A DNA stretch of 12,926 nt from JAJPXC01 sp964520525 (GTDB lineage: Bacteria; Bacteroidota; Bacteroidia; Bacteroidales; Muribaculaceae): contig CAZFNR010000032.1 of the NCBI GenBank assembly GCA_964520525.1, positions 1 to 12,926 of the forward strand, given 5' to 3'. This document shows positions 5,888 through 12,926 of the stretch, piece after piece (within the stretch, counting starts at the first letter, position 1; every line of letters starts with the position of its first letter). The notes beneath the pieces are model-generated. The model ran no database searches, had not been told where the DNA came from, and worked only from the letters and a program-made list of their open reading frames with translations. A program made the position numbers and the translations under genes.

Positions 5888-7282
5888 TCATCTGACGTCG
5901 ACAGTCGGGTTGACATAGTAGAGAGATGTCGTGGCGCGGGTAGTGGCGGTATATAGCCACCGATAAAACTCCATCCCCTGCGCCTCGGGAGGGATATAGC
6001 CCATGTCGACAAACACGTTGGCCCACTGGCCGCCCTGCGCCTTATGACAGGTGACGGCGTAGGCATATTTGACCTGCAGGGCGTTGTAATAGGGGCACGA
6101 CTTCAACGCAGCCCTCATCGCCGTCGCCGAATCGCTCGCCGGTGCGAACTCCGGGTCGGCAAGACACGCCCGTGCAAGCTCTGCCATCTCCGTCGCCCCC
6201 AACGACGCGGTGTCGCTCCACATCGTGTCGAGCAGCAACTTCGCGTCAATCTCGATGTCGCGGTGGGGGAAATGCAGCGACACGTCGGCAAACTCAAACC
6301 CATACCGCCGCTCGATGCCATAGACCCTGGTGACGGTGGCGACATCGCCATTAGCGATAAAATCAAGTCCCGCCACTTTCGCGCTCCAGTGATAGTTGTT
6401 TTTAGCCACCATCAACAGCTCGTCGCGGCCTATCACCCCCTCGCGGCCGAGAATAGCCGACCTGATAGCCTGGTTGAAGGCTGTCGCGCGCTTGTTGGAG
6501 CGGGTAATCAGCACGGCCTCCCTTATCCCGTCGGCTGAGTAGCACCGCCCCATCTCATCCTCAAGCTCTTCACCTTCGAGGAGTTTCACATCGTCAAAAG
6601 CGGATACCGACAGCCGCGGCGCGGGCAGCGGATTGGCGCGCATGGCCCGCCGTATCCATGTGGCGTTATAGAGTATCCCCGACGATGATGCCTGACGCAC
6701 GGTGTCGGTCAGCACCGCGCGGCTCACCCTCAGCCCATAGCTTTTCAGCACCTCGACATCCATAGCGGGGCTTTCGGCGCAGCCCACCGGCGGAAGCTGT
6801 GCGGTGTCGCCGAGCAGCAGCAGGCGGCAACCGACACCGGTATAGACGTAGTGGACGAGGTCTTGAAGCAGGTTCTCCCCGCCATCGCCTCCACCCCCTA
6901 TCATCGAGGCTTCATCGACAATGAAGATGGCATCGCGATAAGGATTGTCGGCCACATGGCTCATCCCCGCCACATTCATGCGGTAAATCTGCCGGTGTAT
7001 GGTATAGGCGGGATGCCGGGCGTAGGCGGCGAACACCTTTGCGGCGCGGCCCGTGGGGGCGAGCAACACAGCCTTGCGCCCCGTGCTCTCGACAGCCCTC
7101 ACCAACGCGCCTGTCAGCGACGTTTTTCCCGTGCCGGCATATCCGTTTAACAAAAAAAGGGGGTCAACTCCGCTGTCGGTCAGACAGAAACGAGCCAAAG
7201 CCGCAATCAGTTGTAGCTGTTGCGAGTTTGGCTCGTAGGGGAGCTGTCGTAATATGAGAGCGGCTAACTCAAGCGGTTCCAT
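5888..7282 (-). CDS. RecD-like ATP-dependent DNA helicase (SF1)
   Basis: This 464-residue cytoplasmic protein should unwind DNA with ATP, probably 5' to 3' as in RecD/Dda relatives. The motifs run in order. They are the Walker A loop NGYAGTGKTS with Lys53, motif Ia LLAPTGRAAKVFA, Walker B IVDEASM with Asp123-Glu124, motif III LLLLGDTAQLPPVG, then DTVRQASSSG, and near the C-terminus the UvrD/RecD-type motifs VTCHKAQGGQW and YTATTRATTSLYY. It lacks the long N-terminal region of full RecD2 proteins and is the compact form common in Bacteroidetes. The open frame extends upstream to 7456, but that part overlaps the cysS coding sequence on the same strand. The ATG at 7282, 19 bases after the cysS stop, gives the natural N-terminus (MEPLELAALILRQ). 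It is probably translated from the DUF3467-cysS transcript. Its exact repair or recombination role is unknown. Confidence 0.92.
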   Translation of the reverse strand: MEPLELAALILRQLPYEPNSQQLQLIAALARFCLTDSGVDPLFLLNGYAGTGKTSLTGALVRAVESTGRKAVLLAPTGRAAKVFAAYARHPAYTIHRQIYRMNVAGMSHVADNPYRDAIFIVDEASMIGGGGDGGENLLQDLVHYVYTGVGCRLLLLGDTAQLPPVGCAESPAMDVEVLKSYGLRVSRAVLTDTVRQASSSGILYNATWIRRAMRANPLPAPRLSVSAFDDVKLLEGEELEDEMGRCYSADGIREAVLITRSNKRATAFNQAIRSAILGREGVIGRDELLMVAKNNYHWSAKVAGLDFIANGDVATVTRVYGIERRYGFEFADVSLHFPHRDIEIDAKLLLDTMWSDTASLGATEMAELARACLADPEFAPASDSATAMRAALKSCPYYNALQVKYAYAVTCHKAQGGQWANVFVDMGYIPPEAQGMEFYRWLYTATTRATTSLYYVNPTVDVR

Positions 7283-7301
7283 CTGAACACACCGACGGCG
7301 G

Positions 7302-8792
7302 CTATTTCCTGACCGACCACTCAAAGCCGTTTTTCGTATCCTTGACGTCAAAGCCGATTGCCGCCAAGCGGTCGCGGATAAGGTCGCTCGTCGCCCAGTC
7401 TTTGCGCGCCTTCGCCTCGCCGCGAAGCTCAAGCAGCAGGTCGACAGCTTTTTCAAACGGCTCCATGGCGGCGGCTTCGCCGTCGGCCGCGCCTACCGAA
7501 TCGGCGCGGATGCCTAATATCTCTACCAAGAAGGTGTCAAACAACCGTTTAAGTGTGTCAATATCGGCTTGGGTGGCTGTCGCGTTGCCGTCGTTGACCT
7601 GATTAATCAGACGGCACGCCTCAAACAGGTGGGCGATTACGATTGGGGTGTTAAGGTCATCGTCGAGAGCTTCGTAGCACTTCGCTTCCAAGCCGCCGAC
7701 ATCAATGGTCGAGGTCGCTGACGGTTTCAGCTCGCCGAGACGCTTGATGCCGTCGAGCATACGCTGCAACGCCTTTTCAGAGCCCTGCAACGCCTCGTTG
7801 CTGAAATCGAGTGTGCTGCGATACTGCGCCTGAAGGATGAAAAATCTGATGGTCATCGGCGTGTAGGGCTGCGTCAGCAACTCATGGCTGCCGGTGAAAA
7901 ACTCATCGAGCGTGATGAAATTACCGAGCGATTTGCCCATCTTCTGACCGTTGATTGTAATCATGTTGTTGTGCATCCAGTAGCGCACGGTGTCATGACC
8001 GTTGTGGGCTACCGACTGAGCAATCTCACACTCATGGTGGGGGAACATCAAGTCCATCCCGCCGCCATGGATGTCAAACTCCTCGCCGAGATATTTCTGT
8101 CCCATGGTCGAGCACTCCAAGTGCCAGCCGGGGAAACCGTCGCTCCAGGGTGACGGCCAGCGCATTATATGCTCGGGGGCAGCCTTTTTCCACAGTGCGA
8201 AATCGGCGGGGTTACGCTTCTCCTCCTGACCGTCGAGGGCGCGGGTGGTCGACAGCAGTTCGTCGACATTGCGACCCGACAGTTTCCCGTAGGGGTAATC
8301 TTTGTTGTAACGCGGGACGTCGAAATAGACCGAGCCGTTGCTCACATAGGCATACCCGCTGTCAAGTATCTTCTTGATATACTCGATTTGCTCGATTATG
8401 TGGCCCGAGGCGTGCGGCTCGATTGACGGAGGCAGCACGTTCAGACGCTCCATCGCGTGGTGGTAGCGGTTGAGATAGTGCTGCACCACCTCCATCGGCT
8501 CAAGCTGCTCAAGCCGGGCTTTTTTCGCGATTTTATCCTCGCCATCGTCGGCGTCATGCTCAAGATGCCCGACATCGGTGATGTTGCGCACATAGCGCAC
8601 TTTGTAACCGAGATGTGTCAAGTAACGAAACAAGACATCAAACGTGATGGCGGGGCGGGCATGGCCGAGATGGCCGTCGCCATAGACTGTGGGGCCGCAG
8701 ACATACATCCCCACACGCCCTTCGTGGATGGGGACAAACAGCTGCTTGCGGCGGGTCAGTGTGTTGTAAATCGCGAAATTGTTTTCTTTCAT
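7302..8792 (-). CDS. cysS: Cysteine--tRNA ligase
   Basis: This 496-residue class I aminoacyl-tRNA synthetase attaches cysteine to tRNA-Cys in the cytoplasm. The N-terminal catalytic domain has CGPTVYGDGHLGHARP, where Cys32 is a zinc ligand and His41-Leu-Gly-His44 is the HIGH motif. Further zinc-site residues appear in GWHLECSTMG and HHECEIAQS. The KMSKS loop is present as KMGKS at residues 284-288, a variant I recall as usual in Bacteroidetes. The C-terminal anticodon-recognition and DALR-like region is complete and ends in GFEWSVRK. The start ATG at 8792 gives a standard N-terminus (MKENNFAIYNTLTRRKQ). It lies 77 bases after the DUF3467 gene with no promoter of the Bacteroidetes form between them, so it is probably co-transcribed, and it leads directly into the helicase gene. 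Confidence 0.97.
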   Translation of the reverse strand: MKENNFAIYNTLTRRKQLFVPIHEGRVGMYVCGPTVYGDGHLGHARPAITFDVLFRYLTHLGYKVRYVRNITDVGHLEHDADDGEDKIAKKARLEQLEPMEVVQHYLNRYHHAMERLNVLPPSIEPHASGHIIEQIEYIKKILDSGYAYVSNGSVYFDVPRYNKDYPYGKLSGRNVDELLSTTRALDGQEEKRNPADFALWKKAAPEHIMRWPSPWSDGFPGWHLECSTMGQKYLGEEFDIHGGGMDLMFPHHECEIAQSVAHNGHDTVRYWMHNNMITINGQKMGKSLGNFITLDEFFTGSHELLTQPYTPMTIRFFILQAQYRSTLDFSNEALQGSEKALQRMLDGIKRLGELKPSATSTIDVGGLEAKCYEALDDDLNTPIVIAHLFEACRLINQVNDGNATATQADIDTLKRLFDTFLVEILGIRADSVGAADGEAAAMEPFEKAVDLLLELRGEAKARKDWATSDLIRDRLAAIGFDVKDTKNGFEWSVRK

Positions 8793-8869
8793 CGCGCTAT
8801 GAATATTGGGGGGTTCTTATAATCAGATTTTTCTCGTTTCGGCTCCCGGTCAGGAAGCGTTTACGGAAA

Positions 8870-9190
8870 TCAAGCCATGAACGGGTTGGGGATGTTGCCC
8901 TCTTTGCCGCCATTGTTGACCGGAGTCTTACGCTCAATCTCGCCAAATGTCTTTTCATACTTCTGCACATTGTCGCGAAGGGCAAACAGGAGGTTCTTGG
9001 CGTTTTCGGGGGTCATTATGATGCGGCTCTGCACCTTAGCCTGAGGCATATTGGGAGCCACGGTGATGAAATCGAGAAACACCTCGTTGGAGCTGTGGGA
9101 AATGACAGCGAGGTTTGAGTAATGGCCGTTGGCCACTTCGGGGGTAAGCTCGATTTTCAGTTCATTTTTTTTGTCGTTATTAGCGTCCAT
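8870..9190 (-). CDS. DUF3467 domain-containing protein
   Basis: This is a small soluble protein of 106 residues with no signal peptide. It matches the DUF3467 pattern end to end: a charged N-terminus (residues 1-18), GHYSNLAVISHSSNEVFLDF, VAPNMPQAKVQSRIIMTPENAK, and NLLFALRDNVQKYEKTFGEI. The last 20 residues are variable, rich in Asn, Gly and Pro, and look disordered. The function is not known. As I recall, family members in Bacteroides often lie next to rpoB/rpoC; here it is instead the first gene of a unit with cysS and a helicase. A promoter lies upstream at 9243-9275. Assignment to the family is confident, but no activity can be claimed. Confidence 0.88.
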   Translation of the reverse strand: MDANNDKKNELKIELTPEVANGHYSNLAVISHSSNEVFLDFITVAPNMPQAKVQSRIIMTPENAKNLLFALRDNVQKYEKTFGEIERKTPVNNGGKEGNIPNPFMA

Positions 9191-9242
9191 TGTCTATCAA
9201 GATTTTACGCGGAACGCCCCGGTTGTCGCCGGCTCGATTCCG

Positions 9243-9275
9243 CAAGGTTAATATTCGTTTGGGTTATTTCACAAA
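9243..9275 (-). promoter_or_regulatory. Probable promoter for DUF3467-cysS-helicase
   Basis: On the minus strand TTTG (9272-9275) is followed after 21 bases by TAACCTTG (9243-9250), which differs from TAnnTTTG at one position. It lies between the hairpin that ends the SGNH gene and the DUF3467 ATG, leaving a leader of about 45 bases. Confidence 0.5.
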
Positions 9276-9306
9276 AGGGGTTGCAACCTACCCTTCTCAC
9301 AAAATC

Positions 9307-9328
9307 CGTGCCAAAAGCGTTTGGCGTG
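9307..9328 (-). terminator. Hairpin terminator of the SGNH hydrolase gene
   Basis: GCCAAA (9310-9315) and TTTGGC (9320-9325) form a perfect six-base stem with loop AGCG. Wobble pairs and a C-G pair extend it to 9307-9328. It begins directly after the SGNH stop codon (9329-9331). On the minus strand the sequence after the stem is ACGGATTTTGTG, a modest T-stretch, so the terminator is plausible but not strong. Confidence 0.45.
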
Positions 9329-10021
9329 TCATCTCGGCACTACGCCGCGGATTACCGGCAACGCCACCGACTCCATCACGGCATAACCGTCGGCGTTGGG
9401 ATGCACCCCATCCTTGCTGTACGCCTCAATCATACCGCCCGTAGCGACATCGACCATCTTGGGGTGATAATCGATAAAAGCATAGCCCTTGCGCTCGGCA
9501 AACGCCTTGATGAGCTTGTTGAGCGACTCTATCCTTTCGGGGATTCCGGTCATATCCGGACGCCACTTAAATCGGTTGGCAGGCAATAAGCTCGCCAAAA
9601 TCACCTTGATGCCGTTGGCCTCGGCTATCTCTGCCATCGCCTTGATGTTGCCAAACGTGCGATGCTCGTCATACCGGTAATTGTTCTCGGCTATGTCGTT
9701 GGTGCCGCCGGCGATTACGACCGCGGCGGGCTGCAAATCAACCACATCCTCATTAAACCTCAGCAGCATCTGGTAAGTGGTCTGGCCCGAAATGCCGCGC
9801 CCCACGAAATTGTTATCTTCAAAAAACGCTGAGTGCGACTTCGGCCACATATCGGTGATGGAGTTGCCCATAAACACAACCCTGCCGGCGCGGTGCAACG
9901 TGTCGGCCATCACCTCATCATTGGACGACTCGTATCGCGACATTTCAGCCCAATCATCATAGGCCCATGCTGTTAACGACATAGCGGCAAACGCTGAAAT
10001 TAATATCGGTTTCAGTTTCAT
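9329..10021 (-). CDS. Secreted SGNH/GDSL-family hydrolase
   Basis: This predicted periplasmic or secreted esterase/lipase-fold protein has 230 residues. Residues 1-20 form a clear signal peptide with a basic start (MKLK), a hydrophobic core and a likely cleavage after Ala-Trp-Ala20; there is no lipobox cysteine. The SGNH catalytic blocks are present: Ser54 in FMGNSITDMW (GNS in place of GDS), Gly79 in GRGISGQTT, Asn108 in GGTNDIAE, and Asp204/His207 in DGVHPNADGY. Related Bacteroidales proteins remove acetyl or other ester groups from glycans or resemble platelet-activating-factor acetylhydrolase subunits; the substrate here is unknown. An in-frame ATG at 10051 would add 10 residues, but it sits on the -7 element of the promoter. 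The ATG at 10021 also gives a proper signal peptide, so it is chosen. The gene is transcribed divergently from pdxA and appears to be a single-gene unit. Confidence 0.9.
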   Translation of the reverse strand: MKLKPILISAFAAMSLTAWAYDDWAEMSRYESSNDEVMADTLHRAGRVVFMGNSITDMWPKSHSAFFEDNNFVGRGISGQTTYQMLLRFNEDVVDLQPAAVVIAGGTNDIAENNYRYDEHRTFGNIKAMAEIAEANGIKVILASLLPANRFKWRPDMTGIPERIESLNKLIKAFAERKGYAFIDYHPKMVDVATGGMIEAYSKDGVHPNADGYAVMESVALPVIRGVVPR

Positions 10022-10048
10022 TATCTCGGTTTTGTTGGTTAAAGGACA

Positions 10049-10081
10049 CAAAGTTATAACTTTTTCCTAAACGCTACCAAC
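10049..10081 (-). promoter_or_regulatory. Promoter for the SGNH hydrolase gene
   Basis: The minus strand has TAACTTTG (10049-10056), an exact TAnnTTTG -7 element. GTTG (10078-10081) lies 21 bases upstream as a near match to the -33 TTTG. The predicted start lies about 20 bases before the ATG at 10021, which supports that start codon over the upstream one. Confidence 0.6.
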
Positions 10082-10133
10082 CATCACCCCCGATTTTTAC
10101 CCTTTACCACCGTCGAAACTACACCCATTGTCA

Positions 10134-10187
10134 CACGGTTTGCTCATTATTAAAGAAAAATGTGTAATTTAGCGGGTTGAAACCGTG
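10134..10187. repeat. Short inverted repeat around the pdxA promoter
   Basis: CACGGTTT (10134-10141) and AAACCGTG (10180-10187) are perfect eight-base inverted copies 38 bases apart. They bracket the predicted -33 and -7 elements of pdxA. The arms could be a split operator or could form a long-loop hairpin. They are much shorter than the inverted repeats of known Bacteroidales invertible promoters. Confidence 0.6.
10139..10172 (+). promoter_or_regulatory. Possible promoter for the pdxA operon
   Basis: TTTG (10139-10142) is followed after 22 bases by TAATTTAG (10165-10172), which has one mismatch to TAnnTTTG. The spacing is one base longer than usual. It lies 35 bases before the pdxA ATG and is the best candidate in the divergent gap. 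Confidence 0.4.
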
Positions 10188-10207
10188 ACCAACACTAAAA
10201 CATCGCA

Positions 10208-11320
10208 ATGGAAAAAGAGAAAAAAATAAAAGTGGGTATCACCCACGGCGACATAAACGGCATAGGCTATGAGGTTATCCTGAAGTCACTCGAAGATAAC
10301 CGGATACTTGAGTTATGCACCCCCGTAATATACGGCTCGGCAAAGATAGCGGCGTTTTACCGCAAGGCGGCGGATATGCCCGCCGTCCCGCTCAACCAAA
10401 TAGCATCGGCTGACGAGGCGCGCGACGGCGCCAACAACATAATCAACGTCGTCGGCGAAGATGTGAAAGTCGAGCCGGGGCAATCGACCGATGACGCCGG
10501 ACAAGCGGCGTTCACCGCCCTCGAAAGAGCCGTCACCGACCTGCGTCGCGGCGAAATCGACGTTTTGGTCACCGCTCCCATCAACAAGCACAATATACAA
10601 AGCGCGACATTCACTTTCCCCGGACACACCGAGTATCTCGAAGCGTCCATCGGCGACGGCGCGAAAGCGTTGATGATTCTCTGCAACGACATCATGAGAG
10701 TCGCGCTTGTCACCACCCACTGCCCGCTCAGCCAAGTACCCGGCAAAATCACGATTGACACCATAGTCGAAAAACTTGAGATTTTCAACCGCTCGCTCAC
10801 GCGCGACTTCGGAGTCCCGACCCCGCGGATTGCCGTCCTCTCGCTCAACCCTCACGCCGGCGACTCGGGATTGCTCGGTCAGGAGGAAAACGAGATAATA
10901 ACCCCCGCGATAGAAAAGGCTCGCGAACAAAAAATATTATGCTTCGGCCCATACGCCTCCGACGGCCTCTTCGGGTCGGGAAACTTCAAGAAATTTGACG
11001 GAATCCTCGCTATGTACCACGACCAGGGTCTCGCCCCGTTCAAAACGCTGGCTATGGAGTCGGGGGTGAACTTCACGGCAGGGCTGCCGTTTGTGCGCAC
11101 ATCGCCCGACCATGGCACCGGCTACGATATAGCCTCAAAGGGGGAAGCCGGCGAGGAATCAATGCGCCACGCCATCTACACGGCTATCGACATCCTGCGC
11201 AACCGCTGCCGTTACGACGAAATGACACGCCGCCCGCTGCGCCGCAAATATTTCGACAAGAGCGGCGACAAAGAGGTGCTCGACTTGACCAAAGACCCCG
11301 ACGCCGACAAAGACCTGTAA
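10208..11320 (+). CDS. pdxA: 4-hydroxythreonine-4-phosphate dehydrogenase
   Basis: This 370-residue cytoplasmic enzyme oxidises 4-phosphohydroxy-L-threonine with NAD(P) in the DXP-dependent pathway to pyridoxal 5'-phosphate. The N-terminal GITHGDINGIGYEVI is the Bacteroidetes form of the GDPxGIGPE signature. Further on are VTAPINKHNIQSATFTFPGH, TTHCPLSQVPGKIT, LNPHAGDSGLLGQEE, AMYHDQGLAPFK and FVRTSPDHGTGYDIA. The three metal-binding histidines can be placed at His171, His216 and His271, a uniform offset of five from the E. coli positions (166, 211 and 266). The C-terminal tail is charged and slightly long, ending in DPDADKDL. It starts 35 bases after a possible promoter and is followed 55 bases later by a nucleotidyltransferase gene with no terminator between, so an operon is likely. 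Confidence 0.95.
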   Translation: MEKEKKIKVGITHGDINGIGYEVILKSLEDNRILELCTPVIYGSAKIAAFYRKAADMPAVPLNQIASADEARDGANNIINVVGEDVKVEPGQSTDDAGQAAFTALERAVTDLRRGEIDVLVTAPINKHNIQSATFTFPGHTEYLEASIGDGAKALMILCNDIMRVALVTTHCPLSQVPGKITIDTIVEKLEIFNRSLTRDFGVPTPRIAVLSLNPHAGDSGLLGQEENEIITPAIEKAREQKILCFGPYASDGLFGSGNFKKFDGILAMYHDQGLAPFKTLAMESGVNFTAGLPFVRTSPDHGTGYDIASKGEAGEESMRHAIYTAIDILRNRCRYDEMTRRPLRRKYFDKSGDKEVLDLTKDPDADKDL

Positions 11321-11375
11321 CAAGTCGCCGGAATCAAACAACAGAGAAACAAACCAATCGAATATTTTTTTAGCG

Positions 11376-12080
11376 ATGAACTATGCCATTATAGCCGCCG
11401 GCGAAGGCTCCCGGCTCGTACAAGAAGGGGTCAGGCTCCCGAAACCGTTGGTGCGCCTCAACGGCACCCCGATGATTAAACGCCTCATCGACATCTTCAT
11501 GCGCCACAACCCCGAGTCGCTCAGCATTATAGTCAACGAGCAGATGACTCAGGTGCGCGAGTACCTCGAAAGCCTGGAGCTCCCCGTGCCGCTGAGACTG
11601 ACCGTCAAGACAACCCCCAGCTCAATGCACAGCTTCTGGGAGGTGAGCCGACGCTTCGACAGCGGGAAATTCTGCCTGACGACAGTCGACACCATTTTCC
11701 GCGACGATGAGTTCAGTAGATACATCGACGCTTTCGAGGCCGACGACAATGCCGACGGATACATGGCTGTCACCTCGTTTATCGACGACGAGAAGCCGCT
11801 CTATATCGACGTTGACGCCGACAACCGCATCACCGCGTTTCGCGACGAGCCGTTTGAAGGGGTCAAATACATCTCTGGCGGCGTCTACGGGCTGACAGCC
11901 CCGGCGCTCGACACGCTGCGCCGATGCATGGACAACGGTGTGTCGCGCATGCGCAACTACCAGCGCGCCCTCGTTGACGACGGTCTGAACCTGCGCGCGT
12001 TCGCGTTTGACAAGATTGTCGATGTGGACCACGCCGGCGACATCGCCACAGCCGAGAAATTCATCAGCCAACCATCATAA
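11376..12080 (+). CDS. NTP-transferase-fold sugar-phosphate-type nucleotidyltransferase
   Basis: This 234-residue soluble enzyme probably joins a nucleoside monophosphate from an NTP to a phosphorylated small molecule such as a sugar or polyol phosphate. The N-terminal Rossmann-like signature is clear: AIIAAGEGSRLVQEG (residues 4-18) followed by LPKPLV with Lys23. Asp105 in TTVDTIF is in the place of the metal/nucleotide-binding aspartate, and VDVDHAGD near the C-terminus supplies the second acidic site. The length fits single-domain members without the left-handed beta-helix seen in GlmU or GlgC. The substrate is not readable. The start at 11376 puts the signature at the very N-terminus, as usual. 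It lies 55 bases after pdxA and 29 bases before an ATP-grasp gene, and the latter pairing suggests they act in one pathway. MobA-like or MurNAc-1-phosphate uridylyltransferase-like roles are possible alternatives. Confidence 0.82.
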   Translation: MNYAIIAAGEGSRLVQEGVRLPKPLVRLNGTPMIKRLIDIFMRHNPESLSIIVNEQMTQVREYLESLELPVPLRLTVKTTPSSMHSFWEVSRRFDSGKFCLTTVDTIFRDDEFSRYIDAFEADDNADGYMAVTSFIDDEKPLYIDVDADNRITAFRDEPFEGVKYISGGVYGLTAPALDTLRRCMDNGVSRMRNYQRALVDDGLNLRAFAFDKIVDVDHAGDIATAEKFISQPS

Positions 12081-12109
12081 TTAAAACATCCACTCATTAA
12101 AATACAGTT

Positions 12110-12926
12110 ATGGCAGAGACAAAAATTGCCGGAATCATGAGAGCGGGAGCCTACTCCCCCAACCACATCGGTAACGATGCCGCCATTTTCAACGCCGTCG
12201 TCGACCAACTGCGCAAACGCGGTTGCGAGGTCAACGTCTATAACGAGGAGCAACTCGCCACCGGGATAGTCAACGAACAGATAATCGTCAATATGTGCCG
12301 CGAGCAAAAATCAATTGCCCTGCTGCAACAGCTTGAAGATGAAGGACGACTTGTCATCAACTCAGGTTACGGAATAGAAAACTGCACGCGCGAACGCATG
12401 ACGCGCATACTAATCGGCAGCAACATCCCCTACCCCCCAAGCCTCATCGTCAACACCGACGAGGTGGTCAAAGGGCAGCTCGCCAAAGAGAAATTCACCC
12501 AATGCTGGATTAAACGCGGCGATTTCCACGCCATGCACAAAGAAGATGTGTCGTACGTCAGACATCCCGAAGAAGCTCAGGAAGTGCTTCAAGAATATTT
12601 CCTCCGCGGCATCAAGCGAGCGGTCATAAACCGCCACCTCGTCGGCGACCTCATCAAATTCTACGGCGTGCAGGGCACTCCGTTTTTCTACTGGTTCTAC
12701 CCCTTCGACATGGGTCACAGCAAGTATGGCCACGAAGCAATCAACGGCAAGAGCCAAGGCTTAGAGTTTGACAAGGATAAACTGAAAGCCATCTGCCAAA
12801 GCGCGTCGGAAGTCCTCGACGTTAAAATCTATGGCGGCGACTGCATCATATCGCCCGACGGAAAGATTTCGATTATCGACTTCAACGACTGGCCAAGTTT
12901 CGCACCCTGCCGCCTGGAAGCCGCGC
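12110..12926 (+). CDS. ATP-grasp-like (RimK-type) protein, 3' end outside window
   Basis: The frame from the ATG at 12110 stays open to the window edge, giving 272 codons without a stop, so the gene is partial. The N-terminal part (IAGIMRAGAYSPNHIGNDAA, then a stretch ending VNVYNEEQL) looks like the preATP-grasp Rossmann domain. Residues about 90-130 carry INSGYGIENCTRERM and IPYPPSLIV, typical of the stretch before the ATP-binding subdomain. WIKRGDFHAMHKEDV resembles the first lysine-bearing strand. GGDCIISPDGKISIIDFNDW holds the acidic/Asn metal site in the place of the EVN/DxN motif. Enzymes of this fold join a carboxylate to an amine or similar group using ATP. No closer family is recognised and the substrate is unknown. 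It follows the nucleotidyltransferase gene by 29 bases, so the two probably share a transcript with pdxA. Confidence 0.7.
   Translation, partial: MAETKIAGIMRAGAYSPNHIGNDAAIFNAVVDQLRKRGCEVNVYNEEQLATGIVNEQIIVNMCREQKSIALLQQLEDEGRLVINSGYGIENCTRERMTRILIGSNIPYPPSLIVNTDEVVKGQLAKEKFTQCWIKRGDFHAMHKEDVSYVRHPEEAQEVLQEYFLRGIKRAVINRHLVGDLIKFYGVQGTPFFYWFYPFDMGHSKYGHEAINGKSQGLEFDKDKLKAICQSASEVLDVKIYGGDCIISPDGKISIIDFNDWPSFAPCRLEAA

Noticed and set aside
6044..6538. Plus-strand open frame of 164 codons opposite the helicase gene
   Set aside because: It is rich in Arg/His/Gly, a typical shadow of a GC-rich gene on the other strand.
5665..7303. Fifteen-base direct repeat ACACCGACGGCGGCT at 5665-5679 and 7289-7303
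   Set aside because: There are only two copies, in GC-rich sequence with common trinucleotides. One is part of a hairpin and the other spans the cysS stop. No third copy or mobile-element feature was seen, so chance is likely.
7283..7456. Upstream extension of the helicase frame
   Set aside because: The extra 58 residues are Arg-rich and overlap the cysS coding sequence on the same strand; the ATG at 7282 fits the family.
8842..8858. Six-base imperfect hairpin between DUF3467 and cysS
   Set aside because: No T-run follows on the transcribed strand, so it is not a terminator, and there is no T-box-like structure to suggest tRNA-dependent control.
10022..10051. Earlier ATG for the SGNH hydrolase at 10051
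   Set aside because: It would overlap the predicted -7 promoter element and place ten polar residues before a good signal peptide.

Overview
The window looks like chromosomal DNA of a Bacteroidales bacterium. Three things point there: several promoters of the Bacteroidetes form (TTTG, about 20 bases, TAnnTTTG); a DUF3467 protein and a short (445-residue) glucose-6-phosphate isomerase typical of that phylum; and a decayed C-terminal secretion tail containing YYNLQGVRA. The fairly high GC content would suit Muribaculaceae, but that family placement is inference.

Layout. (1) 1-2458, plus strand: a sodium:solute symporter followed within 10 bases by a WYL-domain transcriptional regulator. A run of nine C lies just before the symporter start and another just before its stop. 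(2) 2459-2799: a degenerate, AT-richer stretch holding the wreck of an MNT-type nucleotidyltransferase (antitoxin-like) gene. (3) 2800-10021, minus strand: in transcription order an SGNH-family secreted hydrolase, a DUF3467 protein, cysteinyl-tRNA synthetase, a RecD-like helicase, a solitary C5-cytosine DNA methyltransferase and glucose-6-phosphate isomerase. Internal promoters and terminators divide these into separate units: SGNH alone; DUF3467-cysS-helicase; dcm with read-through possible into pgi; and pgi from its own promoter. The helicase-dcm gap holds a relic of a secreted protein's C-terminal tail together with a strong hairpin terminator. (4) 10022-10207: a divergent promoter region. 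(5) 10208-12926, plus strand: pdxA, a sugar-1-phosphate-type nucleotidyltransferase and an ATP-grasp protein cut by the window end, apparently one operon.

Most genes are ordinary housekeeping. The parts most worth a second look are the two C9 tracts (one base lost from the second would fuse transporter and regulator in frame), the two gene relics that an automatic annotation would miss, and the nucleotidyltransferase/ATP-grasp pair, which looks like part of a small-molecule or envelope-conjugate pathway that I cannot name. No tRNA, rRNA, CRISPR array or insertion sequence was seen.
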